This document shows, one piece after another, positions 34,484-46,734 of a DNA stretch of 64,000 bases. The translations under genes were made by a program, and so were the position numbers. This stretch comes from JAEUQQ01 sp963697285 (GTDB taxonomy: Bacteria > Acidobacteriota > Vicinamibacteria > Vicinamibacterales > JAFNAJ01): NCBI GenBank assembly GCA_963697285.1, contig CAVONI010000002.1:372001-436000 (forward strand). The letters run 5' to 3'. The notes beneath the pieces are model-generated. The model saw only the letters and a list, made by a program, of their open reading frames with translations, had not been told where the DNA came from and searched no databases. Position 1 is the stretch's first letter. Each line of letters starts with the position of its first letter.

Positions 34484-34969
34484 ATGAACCCGTGTTTCGC
34501 GATCACGACGTCGACGCTCGATGTCGCGTCGCTGCTCGACGCGCTGCAGGCGTCGGTTGAACCCGGCCACGACGGCGCGTTCGCGACCTTCATCGGCGTC
34601 GTCCGCGGCAACAACCAGGGGCGCACGGTGGTCAGGCTCGAGTACGAGGCGCATGGCCCGCTTGCGGTGAAGTCGTTCGAGCGCATTGCCGACGAGTCGC
34701 GTGCGGAGTGGCCAGACACCCGGCTGGCCATCCACCACCGGGTCGGGACGTTGCAGCTGGGTGAGGCCAGCGTTGCGATCGTCGCAGCCTCGCCCCATCG
34801 AGGTGCCGCGTTTGCGGCCTGCCGGTATGCGATCGAGCGGATCAAGCAGATTTCCCCGATCTGGAAGCGGGAGTTCTTCGAGGGTGGGGATGTCTGGCTC
34901 GAAGGTGCCACCGCCGAGCCCGACAACGAGGCCGTGCGGCTCGAGGCCCGGAGGCGCGCATGCGCGTGA
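34484..34969 (+). CDS. moaE: Molybdopterin synthase catalytic subunit
   Basis: MoaE moves two sulfurs from MoaD thiocarboxylate onto precursor Z to make molybdopterin. The 161-residue protein has GAFATFIGVVRGNNQG near residue 32, LEYEAHGPLA near 55, HHRVGTLQLGEASVAI near 86 and the catalytic Lys region ISPIWKREFFEGG near 127. The ATG at 34484 is fixed by the family N-terminus and a TATACT box six bases upstream. The end overlaps moaD by ten bases. Confidence 0.94.
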   Translation: MNPCFAITTSTLDVASLLDALQASVEPGHDGAFATFIGVVRGNNQGRTVVRLEYEAHGPLAVKSFERIADESRAEWPDTRLAIHHRVGTLQLGEASVAIVAASPHRGAAFAACRYAIERIKQISPIWKREFFEGGDVWLEGATAEPDNEAVRLEARRRACA

Positions 34970-35214
34970 CCGTCCGCCTCTTCGCCCGGCTGCGGGATCT
35001 GGCGGGCGCATCCGAGGTGCCCGTCGAGCTCGAGGCCCCGGGAACAATCGAGGACGTCTGGGCCGCTCTCTCGAACCGCTATCCTGCCGTCGCGCCGTTC
35101 CGGGCCTCGCTGTCGGCCGCGCTGAACGACGACTACGCCCGGATGTCCACCCTGGTCACCGACGGCGACGAAGTGGCCTTCCTGCCGCCGGTGTCGGGCG
35201 GGAGTGTAAACTAG
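34960..35214 (+). CDS. moaD: Molybdopterin synthase sulfur carrier subunit (MoaD) with three extra residues after Gly-Gly
   Basis: A ubiquitin-like sulfur carrier of 84 residues: VTVRLFARLRDLAGA at the start, LNDDYARMSTLVTDGDEVAFLPPVSGG near the end. Canonical MoaD proteins end exactly in Gly-Gly, whose carboxylate is adenylated and sulfurated. Here three codons (Ser-Val-Asn) follow before the TAG. The tail would have to be removed, as happens for the QbsE sulfur carrier by a JAMM peptidase, or the protein uses a different chemistry. GGAGG lies five bases before the ATG, inside moaE. Confidence 0.92.
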   Translation: MRVTVRLFARLRDLAGASEVPVELEAPGTIEDVWAALSNRYPAVAPFRASLSAALNDDYARMSTLVTDGDEVAFLPPVSGGSVN

Positions 35215-35221
35215 AAGGTCC

Positions 35222-36313
<1,092 letters not shown>

Positions 36314-36330
36314 CTCGCCCCCGAGGCACC

Positions 36331-37185
36331 ATGACTGTTCGCGAGTGCCTGACCCGGGCACGGACCCGGCTGAAAGCGGCAGGGTTCGACCTGGCAGACG
36401 CGCGCCTCGACGCCCGCGTCATCCTGCAGCACGTGCTGGGACGAGATGCCGCGTGGCTGCTCGCGCACGACGACCACACGCCGACGACCACGCAGGTCGA
36501 GCGCATCGACGCCGCCGTGGCGCGGCGTGCGCTGCACGAACCCGTGGCCTACATCACGGGTCTCCGCGAGTTCTACGGGCGCGACTTCGCCGTGTCGCCC
36601 GTGGTGCTGATCCCCCGGCCCGAAACCGAGCTCATTGTCGAGGCGTTCATCGAGGCCTTCCCCGACCGCGCGCGGCCGCTGACGGTGGTCGATGTCGGCA
36701 CGGGCAGCGGGTGTCTGGCCGTGTCGATCGCCTGTGAGTATCCGCAGGTGCGGGTGACCGCGACCGACATCTCGGAGCCGGTCCTGGCGCTGGCGCGCGC
36801 GAATGCGGCGCGACACGGGGTCGCCGATCGCATTGTGTTCAGGCACGCATCGCTGATCCCCGACGACGTGGCGGGCTTCGACGCCATCGTGTCGAATCCG
36901 CCCTACATCTCGGTGCACGACCACGACGCGCTGGCGCCGTCTGTCCGCGAGTTCGAGCCACACACGGCGCTCTTTGCCGGCCGCACGGGCCTCGACGTCA
37001 TCGAGCCACTGCTCGACGCCGCGGCACGGACACTCGCGGCAGGCGGCTGGCTGGGGATGGAGGTCGGCGCCGGGCAGGCGGACTCGGTCACGCGCCTCGC
37101 GGCGGCCCACGGCTTCACCGACGCGATGATGCTGAAGGACCTCGCGGGTATCGAACGCACACTTGTCGCCCGTCGTCCGGCCTGA
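36331..37185 (+). CDS. prmC: Peptide chain release factor N5-glutamine methyltransferase
   Basis: PrmC methylates the Gln of the release-factor GGQ motif. The 284-residue protein has an N-terminal helical domain with VAYITGLREFYGRDFAVSP near residue 73, the SAM-binding VVDVGTGSGCLAVSIA near 117, and the catalytic NPPY in IVSNPPYISVHD near 186. It sits directly downstream of prfA in the usual order. A hairpin follows its stop. Confidence 0.95.
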   Translation: MTVRECLTRARTRLKAAGFDLADARLDARVILQHVLGRDAAWLLAHDDHTPTTTQVERIDAAVARRALHEPVAYITGLREFYGRDFAVSPVVLIPRPETELIVEAFIEAFPDRARPLTVVDVGTGSGCLAVSIACEYPQVRVTATDISEPVLALARANAARHGVADRIVFRHASLIPDDVAGFDAIVSNPPYISVHDHDALAPSVREFEPHTALFAGRTGLDVIEPLLDAAARTLAAGGWLGMEVGAGQADSVTRLAAAHGFTDAMMLKDLAGIERTLVARRPA

Positions 37186-37187
37186 CG

Positions 37188-37215
37188 GGCGCGGGCCGCG
37201 GCGGCTGACCGCGCC
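37188..37215. terminator. GC-rich hairpin between convergent prmC and hit
   Basis: GGCGCGG (37188-37194) pairs with CCGCGCC (37209-37215) around a 14-base loop that can itself fold. It lies in the short gap between two convergent stops. No T-run is visible. Confidence 0.4.
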
Positions 37216-37227
37216 AGCCCGCCCGTA

Positions 37228-37569
37228 TCAGCCGGGGGGCCAGGTCATCGACCGGCCGGCGAGCAGGTGCAGGTGGACGTGGAACACGGTCTGGCCGGCG
37301 TCGGCGTTGCAGTTGAACACGGCACGGTAGCCCCGCTCGGCGTACCCGAACTCGGCAGCCAGGGCTGCCGCCCGGTGGACCAGGTTGCCCACGACCGCGT
37401 GATCGGCCGGCGTCAACTCGTTCAGCGAGGCGATGTGGCGCGTCGGCACGAGCAGCACGTGGGTGGGCGCCTGGGGATTGACGTCGTGGAACGCCACGAC
37501 GTCCGCGTCACGATAGGCGATCTTCGCGGGAATCTCGCCCGAGACGATGCGGCAGAAGAGGCAGGCCAT
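37228..37569 (-). CDS. HIT-family protein (Hint-like nucleotide hydrolase)
   Basis: A 113-residue histidine-triad protein. It starts ACLFCRIVSGEIPAKIAYRD, has FHDVNPQAPTHVLLVP near residue 27, and ends with the catalytic triad HVHLHLLAGR near 96. Hint-type proteins hydrolyse nucleoside phosphoramidates such as AMP-lysine. It is transcribed divergently from ileS, and TACAAT lies five bases before its ATG. Its true substrate cannot be told. Confidence 0.93.
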   Translation of the reverse strand: MACLFCRIVSGEIPAKIAYRDADVVAFHDVNPQAPTHVLLVPTRHIASLNELTPADHAVVGNLVHRAAALAAEFGYAERGYRAVFNCNADAGQTVFHVHLHLLAGRSMTWPPG

Positions 37570-37574
37570 GCCGG

Positions 37575-37580
37575 ATTGTA
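37575..37580 (-). promoter_or_regulatory. -10-like box of the hit gene (leaderless candidate)
   Basis: TACAAT on the minus strand is five bases from the ATG. A second TACAAT on the plus strand (37591-37596) lies in the same divergent gap and may serve ileS with a leader of about 40 bases. Confidence 0.35.
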
Positions 37581-37642
37581 ACCCGCGGGGTACAATGACG
37601 GGATACCTGCGTCGCCCGTGCGACCGCCATCAGAGCCAGCCC

Positions 37643-40435
37643 ATGCCCGAGTGGAAAGACACCGTCAACCTGCCCCGGACGACCTTCCCGATGAAGGCCA
37701 ACCTCCAGACCACCGAACCGCAGGTCATCGCGCGGTGGAACGAGACCGGGGTGTACCGTCGCCTCCGTGAGCGCCGGAAGGGTGCGCCAACGTTCATCCT
37801 GCACGACGGGCCGCCCTACGCGAACGGACGCATTCACACCGGGCACGCGCTCAACAAGGTGCTGAAGGACTTCGTCGTCAGGTCGAAGTCGATGGCGGGC
37901 TTCGACGCGCCCTACGTGCCGGGCTGGGATTGCCACGGCCTCCCCATCGAGCTCAAGGTCGACCGCGAACTGGGCCCGAAGAAGCGCACGATGAGCGTGG
38001 CCGACTTCCGGCGCGAGTGCCGCGCCTACGCGGAAAAGTACGTCGCCATCCAGCGCGCCGATTTCGAGCGCCTCGGCATCATGGGCACGTGGGACGACCC
38101 CTACCTGACGATGAACTTCGCCTACCAGGCCGCGATCGTGCGCGCCCTGGGGCGGTTCGTCGAACAGGACATGGTCTACAAGGGCAAGAAGCCCGTGCAC
38201 TGGTGCATCCACTGCCGCACCGCGCTGGCCGAGGCCGAGGTCGAGTACGACGATCACTCGTCGCCGTCGATCTACGTCGAGTTCGCGCTGGATCCGGCGA
38301 GCGCGACCGAACTCGCCACGCGTGTGCCGGAGACTGCCGGCCGCGCCGTCTCGACGCTCATCTGGACGACGACGCCCTGGACGATCCCGTCGAACCTCGG
38401 GATCGCCTTCCACCCGGACTTCGCGTACGGGTTGTATCCCGTCGACGACCGGTTCGTGTTCGTGGCCGAGGGCCTTGCCACGCAGGTCGCCGCGAAGACC
38501 GGCGTGCCCCTGGCAGATCCCGTTGCCGTCGTCGAAGGGCGCGTGTTCGACCGCATCTCGTTCAGGCACCCGCTCTACGACCGTGCGTCGCTCGGGATGC
38601 TCGCCGACTACGTGACCCTCGAACAGGGCACCGGCGCCGTGCACACCGCACCGGGACACGGATCAGACGACTACGTCACCGGCGTGAAGTACGGACTCGA
38701 GATCTACGCACCCGTGGGCCCGGGCGGCCACTTCACCGACGATGTGCAGATGTTCGCGGGCGAGCGGGTCTTCGACGCCAACCCGCTGATCGTCGACGCG
38801 CTGAGCGAATGCGGCGCACTGTGGAAGCACACGAAGTACGACCACAGCTATCCGCACTGCTGGCGCTGCCACAACCCCGTGATCTTCCTGGCGACCGCCC
38901 AGTGGTTCATCTCGATGGACTCGGCCGGGCTGCGCCAGATGGCACTCGACGCCATCACCAGGGTGGCGTGGTACCCCGCCTGGGGCCAGGAGCGCATCCA
39001 CAACATGCTCGCGCATCGCCCCGACTGGTGCATCTCGCGCCAGCGCACGTGGGGCGTGCCGATCCCGGCCCTCGGGTGCACGGCGTGCGGCGAAGCCGTG
39101 CTGACGCCCGACCTCGTGCACCGCGCGGCAGACGTGTTTGCGACCTACGGTGCCGACGCGTGGTACGAGCGGCCCCTCGAGGAGTTCGTGCCTGGCGGCT
39201 TCGCGTGCCCGCGCTGCGGGGGCACCGCGTTCGAGCGTGAGCAGAACATTCTCGACGTGTGGTTCGACTCGGGGTCGAGCCATGAGGGCGTCCTTCCCGT
39301 GCATCCGGGCCTGTCGTGGCCGGCCGACATGTATCTCGAGGGCAGCGACCAGTATCGCGGCTGGTTCCACAGCTCGCTGCTCGTCGGCCTCGGCACGCGG
39401 CACCAGGCCCCCTTCCGCGAGGTGCTGACCCACGGCTTCGTGGTGAACGAAGAAGGCAAGAAGATGTCGAAGTCGCTGGGCAACGACATCCCGCCCCAGC
39501 AGATCATCGACCACAGCGGCGCCGAGGTCCTGCGGCTGTGGGTGGCGATGACCGACTATCGCGACGAAGTGCGCCTCGGCAAGGAGGTGCTCGCACGCAC
39601 GGTCGAGGCGTACCGCAAGCTGCGCAACACGCTGCGGTATTGCGCGGCGAACCTGTACGACTTCGACCCGGCCACCGACATGGTCGCCGTCGATCGCATG
39701 ATGGAGATCGACCGCTACGCGCTTGGCCGCTACGCCGAGGCCGCGCAGAAGATCGTGGCGGGCTATGCCGCGTACGACTTCCCGGCCATCTTCCAGATCG
39801 TGAATGCACTCGTCACCGTGGACCTCAGCGCGTTCTACTTCGATGTCTCGAAGGATCGGCTGTACACGTGGGCGGCGGCATCGACGGGACGCCGCTCGGC
39901 GCAGTCGGCGCTCTTCCACATGGTGGATGGCCTCGTGCGCCTGATCGCGCCCCTCCTGCCGGTGTCGGCCGACGAGCTCTGGCGTGCGCTGCCTGGCGAG
40001 CGCGACGACACCGTGCACCTCGCGACGTTCCCGACGGGGCTCGACGCCTTCGTCGATCCGCCGCTGGCTGCGCGCTGGGAACGGTTGCTGGCAGTGCGCG
40101 AGGCTGTCCTGCCGCACATCGAGGGGATGCGCCAGCAGAAGATCGTCGGCCAGTCGCTCGAGGCACACGTCGTGCTCACCGCGTCGGACGATCTCTACCG
40201 GCTGCTCGATGCGTACCGCGACGACCTGCCCATGCTGTTCATCACGTCGACGGCCTCGGTGGTCGAGGGCGGCCCCGGCGATGACCTCGAGGTGGCAGTC
40301 GCGCGAAGCGACGGTACCAAGTGCGTCCGCTGCTGGCGCTACGTCGCCGACGTCGCGACCGACGAAACATTCGCCGGGCTGTGCGCGCGGTGCGTCGAGG
40401 CTGTGACGCCGGCGCCCGGCGCCGAGGCGCGATGA
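37643..40435 (+). CDS. ileS: Isoleucyl-tRNA synthetase
   Basis: A 930-residue class I aminoacyl-tRNA synthetase. The N-terminus WKDTVNLPRTTFPMKANL is typical of bacterial IleRS. PYANGRIHTGHALNK near residue 58 holds the HxGH motif, and KKMSKSLGN near 607 is the KMSKS loop. An editing domain lies between them (TTPWTIPSNLGIAF). The C-terminal zinc finger is CVRCW then CARC. The ATG at 37643 is chosen to match the family; the frame is open upstream. Its stop overlaps lspA (ATGA), making ileS-lspA-lgt-rluD one operon. Confidence 0.96.
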   Translation: MPEWKDTVNLPRTTFPMKANLQTTEPQVIARWNETGVYRRLRERRKGAPTFILHDGPPYANGRIHTGHALNKVLKDFVVRSKSMAGFDAPYVPGWDCHGLPIELKVDRELGPKKRTMSVADFRRECRAYAEKYVAIQRADFERLGIMGTWDDPYLTMNFAYQAAIVRALGRFVEQDMVYKGKKPVHWCIHCRTALAEAEVEYDDHSSPSIYVEFALDPASATELATRVPETAGRAVSTLIWTTTPWTIPSNLGIAFHPDFAYGLYPVDDRFVFVAEGLATQVAAKTGVPLADPVAVVEGRVFDRISFRHPLYDRASLGMLADYVTLEQGTGAVHTAPGHGSDDYVTGVKYGLEIYAPVGPGGHFTDDVQMFAGERVFDANPLIVDALSECGALWKHTKYDHSYPHCWRCHNPVIFLATAQWFISMDSAGLRQMALDAITRVAWYPAWGQERIHNMLAHRPDWCISRQRTWGVPIPALGCTACGEAVLTPDLVHRAADVFATYGADAWYERPLEEFVPGGFACPRCGGTAFEREQNILDVWFDSGSSHEGVLPVHPGLSWPADMYLEGSDQYRGWFHSSLLVGLGTRHQAPFREVLTHGFVVNEEGKKMSKSLGNDIPPQQIIDHSGAEVLRLWVAMTDYRDEVRLGKEVLARTVEAYRKLRNTLRYCAANLYDFDPATDMVAVDRMMEIDRYALGRYAEAAQKIVAGYAAYDFPAIFQIVNALVTVDLSAFYFDVSKDRLYTWAAASTGRRSAQSALFHMVDGLVRLIAPLLPVSADELWRALPGERDDTVHLATFPTGLDAFVDPPLAARWERLLAVREAVLPHIEGMRQQKIVGQSLEAHVVLTASDDLYRLLDAYRDDLPMLFITSTASVVEGGPGDDLEVAVARSDGTKCVRCWRYVADVATDETFAGLCARCVEAVTPAPGAEAR

Positions 40436-40956
40436 GCACAGGCGTCACGACCACGGTGCCGCCGCGCACGAGCACGGCGGTGCGCCGTGCCGACATCGTC
40501 GCTATCGCCTCGCTGGTGATCCTCGACCAGGTCACCAAGGCGATCGTGCTGCGCGAGTTGCCGTTGCACGATTCGGTGACGGTGATTCCCGGGCTGCTGA
40601 ACGTCACCTACGTCCAGAACACGGGCGCGGCGTTCGGCATGCTCAACAATGTCGAATTCCCGGGCAAGACGTTCGTGCTGACGGGGCTGGCGTTGCTGGC
40701 CCTGGCCGCCATCGCCGTCTACGGCCTGCGCTTCGCCGGCCAGACGTGGCTTGCCCGCACGGGTATCACGCTCATCCTGAGCGGAGCGGTCGGCAACCTC
40801 ATCGATCGTGCGCGCCTGGGGTTCGTGGTGGATTTCGTCGATGTCTACTGGCGCGGATGGCACTTCTGGGCCTTCAACGTCGCCGATGCAGCAATAACGA
40901 TCGGCGCCATCGCCCTGTTGCTCGATGTCGTCGTGGGGGCACGCGATGCATCCTGA
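40432..40956 (+). CDS. lspA: Lipoprotein signal peptidase (signal peptidase II)
   Basis: LspA cleaves the signal peptide from prolipoproteins after lipid is attached. The 174-residue protein has four membrane segments and the family motifs VQNTGAAFGML, ILSGAVGNLIDR (first catalytic Asp) and FWAFNVADAAITIG (second catalytic Asp). The ATG overlaps the ileS stop by four bases. The gene overlaps lgt by eleven bases, which places two steps of lipoprotein maturation side by side. Confidence 0.95.
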   Translation: MSTGVTTTVPPRTSTAVRRADIVAIASLVILDQVTKAIVLRELPLHDSVTVIPGLLNVTYVQNTGAAFGMLNNVEFPGKTFVLTGLALLALAAIAVYGLRFAGQTWLARTGITLILSGAVGNLIDRARLGFVVDFVDVYWRGWHFWAFNVADAAITIGAIALLLDVVVGARDAS

Positions 40957-41737
40957 GTTGTTCCACGCCGGGCCGATCACGATCTACAGCTACGGCGTCT
41001 TGCTGGGCGCGGCCTACCTGGTCGGCCTGCAGGTCGCGATGATTCGCGCCCGCAGGCTGGGCCTCGATCCGCAGAAGTTCATGGACCTCGGCATCGCGAT
41101 CATCGTGTCGGCGTTGATCGGCGCCAAGGCGCTGCTGTTCATCCTCGACTTCGATCACTTCACCAACAATCCCGCCGATCTGCTGTCGCTCGCGCGTTCG
41201 GGGGGCGTGTTCTACGGGGGACTCGTCCTGGCCGTGTTGGTCGGGATCTGGTACGTGCGCAAGCACAAGCTCCCGGTCTGGACCACGGGTGACCTGGCGG
41301 CGCCCGGCATCGCGCTCGGCTATGCCGTGGGTCGCATGGGCTGTTTCTTCGCCGGGTGCTGCTGGGGCGCGCCGACCAGTGTCTCGTGGGCGATCACGTT
41401 CACCGATCCCGTCGCGAACGCCGTCGTCGGGACGCCGCTCAACGTGCCCCTCCATCCCACGCAAATCTACGAATCCATCTCGGGCCTCGCGATCTTCTTG
41501 CTGATTCTCGCGTTCGAGCGCAAGGGCCGGCCGTTCGCCGGGCGGACGTTCTGGGGCTACATCCTGCTCTACGGCGTCTCGCGCTTCGTCATCGAGTACT
41601 TCCGCGGCGATCCCCGCGGCTTCAATGCCGGCTTTTCGACCTCGCAGTGGATTTCCATCGTGCTGGTGCCGTTGAGCCTCGTGATGCTCGTGGTGCTCGG
41701 GCGGCGGCGTGGCGACGGCAAGGCGGTGATGGCGTGA
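40946..41737 (+). CDS. lgt: Phosphatidylglycerol-prolipoprotein diacylglyceryl transferase
   Basis: Lgt transfers diacylglycerol to the lipobox Cys of prolipoproteins, the step before LspA. The 263-residue polytopic protein begins HPELFHAGPITIYSYGVLLG and has the signature region GRMGCFFAGCCWG near residue 132. Here Cys-rich residues replace the usual NFxNxE of proteobacterial Lgt, as is common in this variant class. HPTQIYES near 172 and FVIEYFRGDPRG near 216 complete the set. The ATG lies inside the end of lspA. Confidence 0.92.
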   Translation: MHPELFHAGPITIYSYGVLLGAAYLVGLQVAMIRARRLGLDPQKFMDLGIAIIVSALIGAKALLFILDFDHFTNNPADLLSLARSGGVFYGGLVLAVLVGIWYVRKHKLPVWTTGDLAAPGIALGYAVGRMGCFFAGCCWGAPTSVSWAITFTDPVANAVVGTPLNVPLHPTQIYESISGLAIFLLILAFERKGRPFAGRTFWGYILLYGVSRFVIEYFRGDPRGFNAGFSTSQWISIVLVPLSLVMLVVLGRRRGDGKAVMA

Positions 41738-42717
41738 CGACCGAAGACGTGGACACCGCCCCGGAACTCGTTCGCGTGGACATCGGACCCGACCAGGCAG
41801 GACAGCGCCTCGACCAGGCCCTGACGGCATTGGTGCCCGGGCTGTCTCGATCGCAGTTGCAGCGCCTGATCAAGGACGGCCGCGTCACGCGGGGCGACCG
41901 CGTCTGCGAGCGCTCGAGCGAGACCGTGACCGACGGCGAGTCGTACTCGCTCGACATCCCTCCCGTCGCACCGTCAGCCAACGCGCCCCAGGACCTGCCG
42001 CTCGAGATCCTGTACGAGGACGCGGACGTGGTCGTCGTCAACAAGCCGCCGGGAATGGTTGTCCACCCCGCCGTCGGCCACGCCGACGGGACGCTCGTCA
42101 ACGCCCTCCTGCACCACGTGGATGACCTCAGCGGCGTCGGCGGCGAGTCGCGGCCGGGCATCGTGCACAGGCTCGACAAGGGCACGTCGGGCGTCATGGT
42201 CGTCGCCAAGAACGACGCGGCGCACCAGGAACTGTCGCGCCAGTTCCACGATCGCGAGATCGAGAAGGAATACCTGACGCTGGTCTGGGGCGTGGTGAAC
42301 GCCGGCAGGCGCATCGAGGATCCGATCGGACGCGATCCCGAGAACCGGCAGCGGATGTCCACCAGGGCGCGTCGCTCGCGAACCGCGGTCACGCGCATCA
42401 TTCGCGCCGAGCACCTGCCAGGCGTGACGCTGGCGCAGGTCGGCATCGCCACTGGGCGCACGCACCAGATTCGCGTGCACCTGAGCGGGATCGGGCATCC
42501 GGTCGTCGGTGATGCGCTCTACGGGGGCGTGCACCGGCGCGTGCCGCCGCACCTGAAAGCCGTCGGACGGCTCGAGCGCCCGTTCCTCCATGCACTTCGA
42601 CTCTCGTTCGTGCACCCGCGCGACGGACGCAAGATGGAGTTCATCGCGCCGATTGCCAACGACCTTCGCTCGATCGTCGAGGAGCTGCGCGAGGCGCGCG
42701 AGCGCTTCGGCGTCTAG
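41734..42717 (+). CDS. RluD-family ribosomal large-subunit pseudouridine synthase
   Basis: A 327-residue protein with an N-terminal S4 RNA-binding domain (RLDQALTALVPGLSRSQLQRLI) and a pseudouridine synthase domain. The catalytic Asp is in IVHRLDKGTSGVMVVAK near residue 145, followed by EKEYLTLVWG and GRTHQIRVHLSGIGHPVVGD. Its GTG overlaps the lgt stop (GTGA). RluD, which modifies 23S helix 69, is the most likely member, but RluC-like specificity cannot be excluded. Confidence 0.92.
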   Translation: MTTEDVDTAPELVRVDIGPDQAGQRLDQALTALVPGLSRSQLQRLIKDGRVTRGDRVCERSSETVTDGESYSLDIPPVAPSANAPQDLPLEILYEDADVVVVNKPPGMVVHPAVGHADGTLVNALLHHVDDLSGVGGESRPGIVHRLDKGTSGVMVVAKNDAAHQELSRQFHDREIEKEYLTLVWGVVNAGRRIEDPIGRDPENRQRMSTRARRSRTAVTRIIRAEHLPGVTLAQVGIATGRTHQIRVHLSGIGHPVVGDALYGGVHRRVPPHLKAVGRLERPFLHALRLSFVHPRDGRKMEFIAPIANDLRSIVEELREARERFGV

Positions 42718-42744
42718 CCGGACCTCGAGTCGACGGGACACGAC

Positions 42745-43282
42745 ATGACCATGATGGAATCACCAGCCACCCGGCTCTCGTCGCGCCTCCTGTTCGAAGG
42801 ACGCGTGTTCTCCCTCCACAGCGACGAGGTCCGCCTGCCGCACGGCCGCGAGGCGACAATGGACGTCGATCCGCCATGCGCCGTCGGTGGTGCTCGTGCC
42901 GATGCCGGACCCGGACCACATCGTCCTGATCCGCCAGTACCGCTACGCTGTTGACCGGTGGATGTGGGAAGTGCCGGCCGGCTCGATGGACCCTGGTGAG
43001 CCGCCCGAGGCGGCGGCCGTGCGCGAGTGCCACGAGGAAATCGGGCAGGTCCCAGTGTCGCTCACGCGCCTGGGGACGTTCCTGCCCACCCCGGGCATCT
43101 GTGACGAGGCGATGATTTTCTTCCGTCTCGACGGCCTGACGACGCCCGCCGACGAGGCCGATGCCGACCTCGACGAAGTCATCATCCCGCACACGATGCG
43201 CGTCGCGGATGCGCGGGCGCTGCTGGCGCGTGGCGAAATCACCGACATGAAGACGGCGCTCGCCCTGTCACTGATCCCGTAG
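42745..43282 (+). CDS. NUDIX hydrolase (ADP-ribose pyrophosphatase-like), one frameshift
   Basis: The first 40 codons from 42745 read SRLLFEGRVFSLHSDEVRLPHG, the usual start of ADP-ribose pyrophosphatases. Near 42866 (after ATGDV-type codons atg-gac-gtc) the frame must move one base to continue IRHAPSVVLVPMPDPDHIVLI and the NUDIX box GSMDPGEPPEAAAVRECHEEIG, which fits GX5EX7REUXEEXGU with all acidic ligands. With one base removed the product is 178 residues. It ends the ileS-lspA-lgt-rluD run and is convergent with lon. The shift may be a consensus error. Confidence 0.82.
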
Positions 43283-43304
43283 CGCGGGCGCGAGGGCCGG
43301 GGCC

Positions 43305-43331
43305 CCGCCCGCCCTTGGGGCAGGCGGGCGG
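43305..43331. terminator. GC-rich hairpin between convergent nudix and lon
   Basis: CCGCCCGCC (43305-43313) pairs perfectly with GGCGGGCGG (43323-43331) around a nine-base loop, five bases before the lon stop codon on the minus strand. No T-run follows on either strand. Confidence 0.5.
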
Positions 43332-43335
43332 TGAG

Positions 43336-45729
<2,394 letters not shown>

Positions 45730-45774
45730 CGGGGAGCATCTCCTTGGTGGAGGCCGCCCGACGAGGATCATGGA

Positions 45775-45799
45775 AGGGGCTCCCCGGCGGGGAGCCCCT
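45775..45799. terminator. Perfect hairpin between the dksA-like gene and lon
   Basis: An 11-bp perfect stem (AGGGGCTCCCC at 45775-45785, partner at 45789-45799) with a three-base loop lies 25 bases downstream of the minus-strand dksA-like stop. It probably ends that transcript, though it lacks a T-run. Confidence 0.5.
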
Positions 45800-45823
45800 C
45801 ACCACACCTGTCTGGACCGCACC

Positions 45824-46282
45824 TCAGCTCGAGAGGTCGAGGAAGAGCGAGCCGCCGGGCCGACGCTGCGAGTAGAACCGCTCGCGTTGCGCCGCGGCTT
45901 CGCGGGCTTCCTCACAATCCTTGCAGCGTACTGCGAAAGGCAGGGCCCGCAACCGCTGAGGAGAGATTTCGTCTCCGCACTCAAAACAGTTGCCGTAGGT
46001 GCCCTCCTCGACGCGTCGCAGCGCCTCGTCGATGCGCTGGAGCGTCTCACCCTTCATCTGGATGAGCGCAAAGTCGATGTCGTCCTGAATTGACGCATCC
46101 GACAAGTCGCCCATCTCGATGGGCTGCATGATACCGCCAGCGCCTTCAACGCGCACATCCTTCATCTTGGAGGTGACCTCGCTGACGATCTCGCGACGGC
46201 GGTCTTCGAGGAGGTGGCGGAGTTCTTCGTGGCGGGCTGTATGTGGAACCGGTGTGGCCAGGGCCTTTTTCGTTTTCGTCAT
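45824..46282 (-). CDS. TraR/DksA-family zinc-finger protein
   Basis: A 152-residue protein with a long N-terminal coiled region (HEELRHLLEDRRREIVSEV and DFALIQMKGETLQRIDEALRRV) and a C4 zinc finger CFECGDEISPQRLRALPF then CKDC. Such proteins insert a coiled-coil into the RNA polymerase secondary channel and, with ppGpp, alter promoter use. The MGDLSDASIQ stretch in front of the second helix has the acidic residues seen in DksA-like tips. The ATG at 46282 has AGGAG seven bases upstream; a TTG at 46297 is an alternative. A relA/spoT gene lies 1.3 kb away. Confidence 0.88.
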   Translation of the reverse strand: MTKTKKALATPVPHTARHEELRHLLEDRRREIVSEVTSKMKDVRVEGAGGIMQPIEMGDLSDASIQDDIDFALIQMKGETLQRIDEALRRVEEGTYGNCFECGDEISPQRLRALPFAVRCKDCEEAREAAAQRERFYSQRRPGGSLFLDLSS

Positions 46283-46734
46283 GATGACGCTCCTCAACGT
46301 CGGCGTCGGGAGACGCCAACGATTGCTACTGTGGATGCAAGAGCGCTTCCAATTGTTTCAAGGGCGGCTAGTAGCTCTGCAGTTGCACGGCACGACACAT
46401 GACGTCCCGCGTGAACCGCACCCTTGCCCTGCTGCCCGGTGCATTCGACGTGATTCAGGACTGGGAAAGCATCGTGTCAGGCCCAAAACCGTCGGGAGTG
46501 TCGCTGTTACGCTATTCGTAACCCGGGCGCAGGGTTCCGGCTCGTGCGTCGGGGGTTTAGACGCCGCTGTCGCCCGGGCGGTTCTCTGCGGTCTCGGCCT
46601 GTATCCATTCGGGGACACCCGGTGCAATTTGCTACGGGTCGCTGGGCGCTGGCACGATCGCCACAGGTCCGTGTATACTTCCGGGTTCCGGCCGGGCACG
46701 ATGGGCCGTGCAAGGGTATCCAAGGGAATCTCTC
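46283..46734. other. Intergenic region, no gene recognised
   Basis: This 452-base divergent gap between the dksA-like gene and rpmB has no credible coding frame. A 6-bp hairpin (GGCGTC/GACGCC with a GGGA loop) lies at 46302-46317, close to the dksA-like start, and could be in its leader. A TATACT box at 46674 probably belongs to rpmB. I see no tRNA or known RNA motif. Confidence 0.6.
46674..46679 (+). promoter_or_regulatory. -10-like box upstream of rpmB
   Basis: TATACT lies 55 bases before the rpmB ATG, which has its own AAGGGA ribosome-binding site. The -35 position (GGCACG at 17 bases) is weak. Confidence 0.4.

Noticed and set aside
34960..35214. The MoaD tail as a frameshift
   Set aside because: The frame is continuous to the stop and no shift gives a stop directly after Gly-Gly.
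46650..46664. A sigma-54-like TGGCACG upstream of rpmB
   Set aside because: The -12 part (TTGC) is absent, and the TATACT box gives a simpler promoter.
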